Shown here: positions 6,074-7,276 of the stretch, piece after piece
How the letters are laid out: each line of letters begins with the position of its first letter
Numbering within the stretch: position 1 is the stretch's first letter
Assembly (NCBI GenBank): GCA_904398645.1
Contig: CAJFPH010000064.1
Coordinates: 1 to 7,276 of the forward strand
Source of the DNA: Allobutyricicoccus pentlandensis
Lineage (GTDB): Bacteria > Bacillota > Clostridia > Oscillospirales > QAMX01
Direction: 5' to 3'
DNA: 7,276 nt
Position numbers and translations under genes: made by a program
Notes under the pieces: model-generated
What the model was told of the DNA's origin: nothing
The model's database searches: none
What the model saw: only the letters and a program-made list of their open reading frames with translations

Positions 6074-6102
6074 TTGACAATTGACCAGCAATTCAATTAA
6101 AT
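6074..6102 (+). promoter_or_regulatory. Candidate promoter of the solute-binding protein gene
   Basis: A perfect TTGACA (6074-6079) is followed after 17 nt by TTAAAT (6097-6102), a 4-of-6 match. An overlapping alternative pairs TTGACC (6081-6086) with TAATAT (6105-6110). The leader would be about 110 nt. It contains a weak 7-bp hairpin at 6175-6192. Confidence 0.45.
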
Positions 6103-6207
6103 TTTAATATATAGTAATTATTATTTAATCTTACCGCAGAATCAGCAACGTATATCCGCATTTATTTTGTTCATAACGCACAACTGTGTGTTTTGAAAAA
6201 CTATAAT

Positions 6208-6234
6208 GGAGGTACTTTTATGAATGCGAAATGA
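6208..6234 (+). other. Ribosome binding site and original start (MNAK) closed by in-frame TGA
   Basis: GGAGG (6208-6212) stands 7 nt before ATG (6220), ideal spacing. The codons read ATG-AAT-GCG-AAA-TGA, and the same frame continues as CTG-ATG into the signal peptide. The basic residue needed at the start of a signal peptide (Lys4) lies before the stop. The ancestral fifth codon was probably a sense codon one change from TGA, such as CGA (Arg). TGA closes other genes here, so it is a true stop in this genome. Confidence 0.8.
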
Positions 6235-6237
6235 CTG

Positions 6238-7276
6238 ATGGCGATTCTCATCACCCTTATGATGCTGCTCGCACTTTTCAGTGCCTGCGCCGGCACGGCT
6301 GACGGCGGCGGAACGCAGTCCGACACGGGAGGTAATACGGCCGGAACGGATGCCGATACGCCGGAGAATACCGAAGGCGATACAGATGATCAGCCAGAGG
6401 CAGTAGATCCGACAGAACTTTCCTTCCTTTCGTTTGAGGCACACGGGTCCTATACGTTGGACGCCTGTACGGATTACACGACCTACAAAGATATGACCCA
6501 GCATTTGCTCGACAACTATAACCTGACGATGGACCGCACCATTGTGAATGAGACGGTCTATGAAAGCACACTCAATTCTTACATAGCCGGCAATACGTTG
6601 ACCGATATTTTTTACACCGGTTATCTCTCCGATGATATCGTCAATAACTGCGTCGGGCAAGGATTGTTTGCCGATATGGATGAAGTGTTGGCTTATTCCG
6701 ACGGCACTGCGGCAGGCATGTTTGCAGATGGCGCCACGTTTAATTTTATCAAAGGTATGAATGTTCGCGAGGACGGACACTGGTATACCTGTCACACGGC
6801 GGCCTCTGCCTATACAAACATTGATCTGGACGATGAGGATACGGATTTCGTCTGTGAATTTCCAATCAGCTGCTTCTATGACGTCCAAATTCGTTACGAC
6901 TGGCTCCAGAAATTAGGGTTGGCAGTCCCCTCCACCACACAGGAATATAAAGACGCACTTATTGCGATGCAGGAAAACGACTGCAATGAAAACGGTGCGG
7001 CTGACGAACGCGCATTCCTCTGCCTTGGATCTGGTACCGATGACGTCTACGTCGGTATCGGTGGTTGGTTCGGTCTGACAAACGGCAATTTTATTGTCAG
7101 CGTTGCCGACGGATCTGTACAGAGCGCCATCTTACAGGGCGATCAGTATATTCAGTTTGCAAACTATATGAACGAACTGTATGACGCCGGCGTTGTCTTA
7201 AACGGTGAAGGAAGCATGTGGAACCGCTCTGTAGAAGTAGCCGCCAACTGTGTTTCTTCCTATCAGCAGTATCCCA
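6238..7276 (+). CDS. Extracellular solute-binding lipoprotein (LplA-type, ABC sugar transporter), N-terminus interrupted by TGA, 3' end outside window
   Basis: This is the first 346 residues of a family 1 solute-binding protein; the gene runs off the right edge. Counting from ATG 6238, residues 1-16 are the hydrophobic core of a lipoprotein signal peptide ending in LFSAC (lipidated Cys17), followed by a 40-residue acidic Gly/Thr linker. The mature domain shows the LplA-family block IRYDWLQKLGLAVPSTTQEY (218-237) and the calcium-loop-like NDCNENGAADE (247-257). Such proteins capture oligosaccharides for an ABC importer, and permease genes would be expected downstream. The best ribosome binding site serves ATG 6220, but that frame meets TGA at 6232-6234. 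From ATG 6238 there is no ribosome binding site at proper spacing and no positive charge before the hydrophobic core. Expression would need reinitiation or readthrough; otherwise this is a recent pseudogene. Eight Cys after the lipid Cys is high for a surface protein. No other stop or frameshift is seen. Confidence 0.85.
   Translation, partial: MAILITLMMLLALFSACAGTADGGGTQSDTGGNTAGTDADTPENTEGDTDDQPEAVDPTELSFLSFEAHGSYTLDACTDYTTYKDMTQHLLDNYNLTMDRTIVNETVYESTLNSYIAGNTLTDIFYTGYLSDDIVNNCVGQGLFADMDEVLAYSDGTAAGMFADGATFNFIKGMNVREDGHWYTCHTAASAYTNIDLDDEDTDFVCEFPISCFYDVQIRYDWLQKLGLAVPSTTQEYKDALIAMQENDCNENGAADERAFLCLGSGTDDVYVGIGGWFGLTNGNFIVSVADGSVQSAILQGDQYIQFANYMNELYDAGVVLNGEGSMWNRSVEVAANCVSSYQQYP

Noticed and set aside
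6202..6207. Perfect TATAAT just before the solute-binding protein ribosome binding site
   Set aside because: A start about 7 nt downstream would lie beyond the GGAGG, leaving the transcript without its ribosome binding site; probably chance.
6232..6234. TGA read as Trp, Gly or selenocysteine
   Set aside because: TGA ends two other genes here and Trp is encoded by TGG. A selenocysteine at residue 5 of a signal peptide makes no functional sense, and no SECIS-like stem follows.
6142..6888. 248-aa minus-strand open frame opposite the solute-binding protein
   Set aside because: It is a shadow frame. The opposite strand carries a recognisable lipobox, LplA block and calcium loop, while this frame has no family signature.
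1..7276. CRISPR arrays, tRNA, rRNA, complete insertion sequences, phage genes
   Set aside because: No regularly spaced repeats, cloverleaf-like segments, transposase domains or terminal inverted repeats were seen on either strand.

Overview
The window looks like part of a Gram-positive Bacillota (Firmicutes) chromosome, most likely a plant-fibre-degrading Clostridia-type bacterium. The reasons are strong GGAGG-type ribosome binding sites, sigma-A-like promoters, two lipoproteins with LFSAC lipoboxes, a cell-surface GH10 xylanase, and an LplA-type solute-binding protein. This placement is an inference; there is no rRNA or other taxonomic marker here.

Layout. Positions 1-64 hold a terminator-like hairpin that probably closes a gene left of the window. 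A clear promoter (279-307) drives a cation diffusion facilitator (CDF) metal exporter (362-1531), which ends in a 16-bp terminator hairpin. That hairpin lies between the exporter and a convergent two-gene minus-strand unit, a TIM-barrel sugar isomerase/epimerase (3764-2949) followed by a GH10 xylanase lipoprotein (2900-1584). A Gfo/Idh/MocA oxidoreductase (3970-5106) is divergent from that unit and ends in a textbook terminator (5115-5151). The divergent spacer holds two back-to-back promoters, a cre-like CcpA site lying across both -35 boxes, and a separate 17-bp inverted repeat over the plus-strand -10. A minus-strand Cu/Zn superoxide dismutase-like gene (5765-5259) follows. After an AT-rich spacer comes the start of an extracellular solute-binding lipoprotein gene that runs off the right edge (6220 or 6238 to beyond 7276).

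How the genes fit together. Xylanase, isomerase/epimerase, oxidoreductase and solute-binding protein suggest a carbohydrate-use locus: xylan cut at the surface, oligosaccharides bound and imported, and sugars oxidised or isomerised inside. The shared divergent control region suggests that the first three genes respond to carbon supply together. The CDF exporter and the SOD look like independent neighbours.

The most unusual feature is in the solute-binding protein gene. Its well-placed ribosome binding site and ATG (6220) are followed after four codons by an in-frame TGA (6232-6234). The same frame then continues through an intact signal peptide and solute-binding domain to the window edge. 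This could be a nonsense mutation, a reinitiation arrangement or a sequence error. I see no CRISPR array, tRNA, rRNA or complete insertion sequence, and no clearly new multi-gene system.
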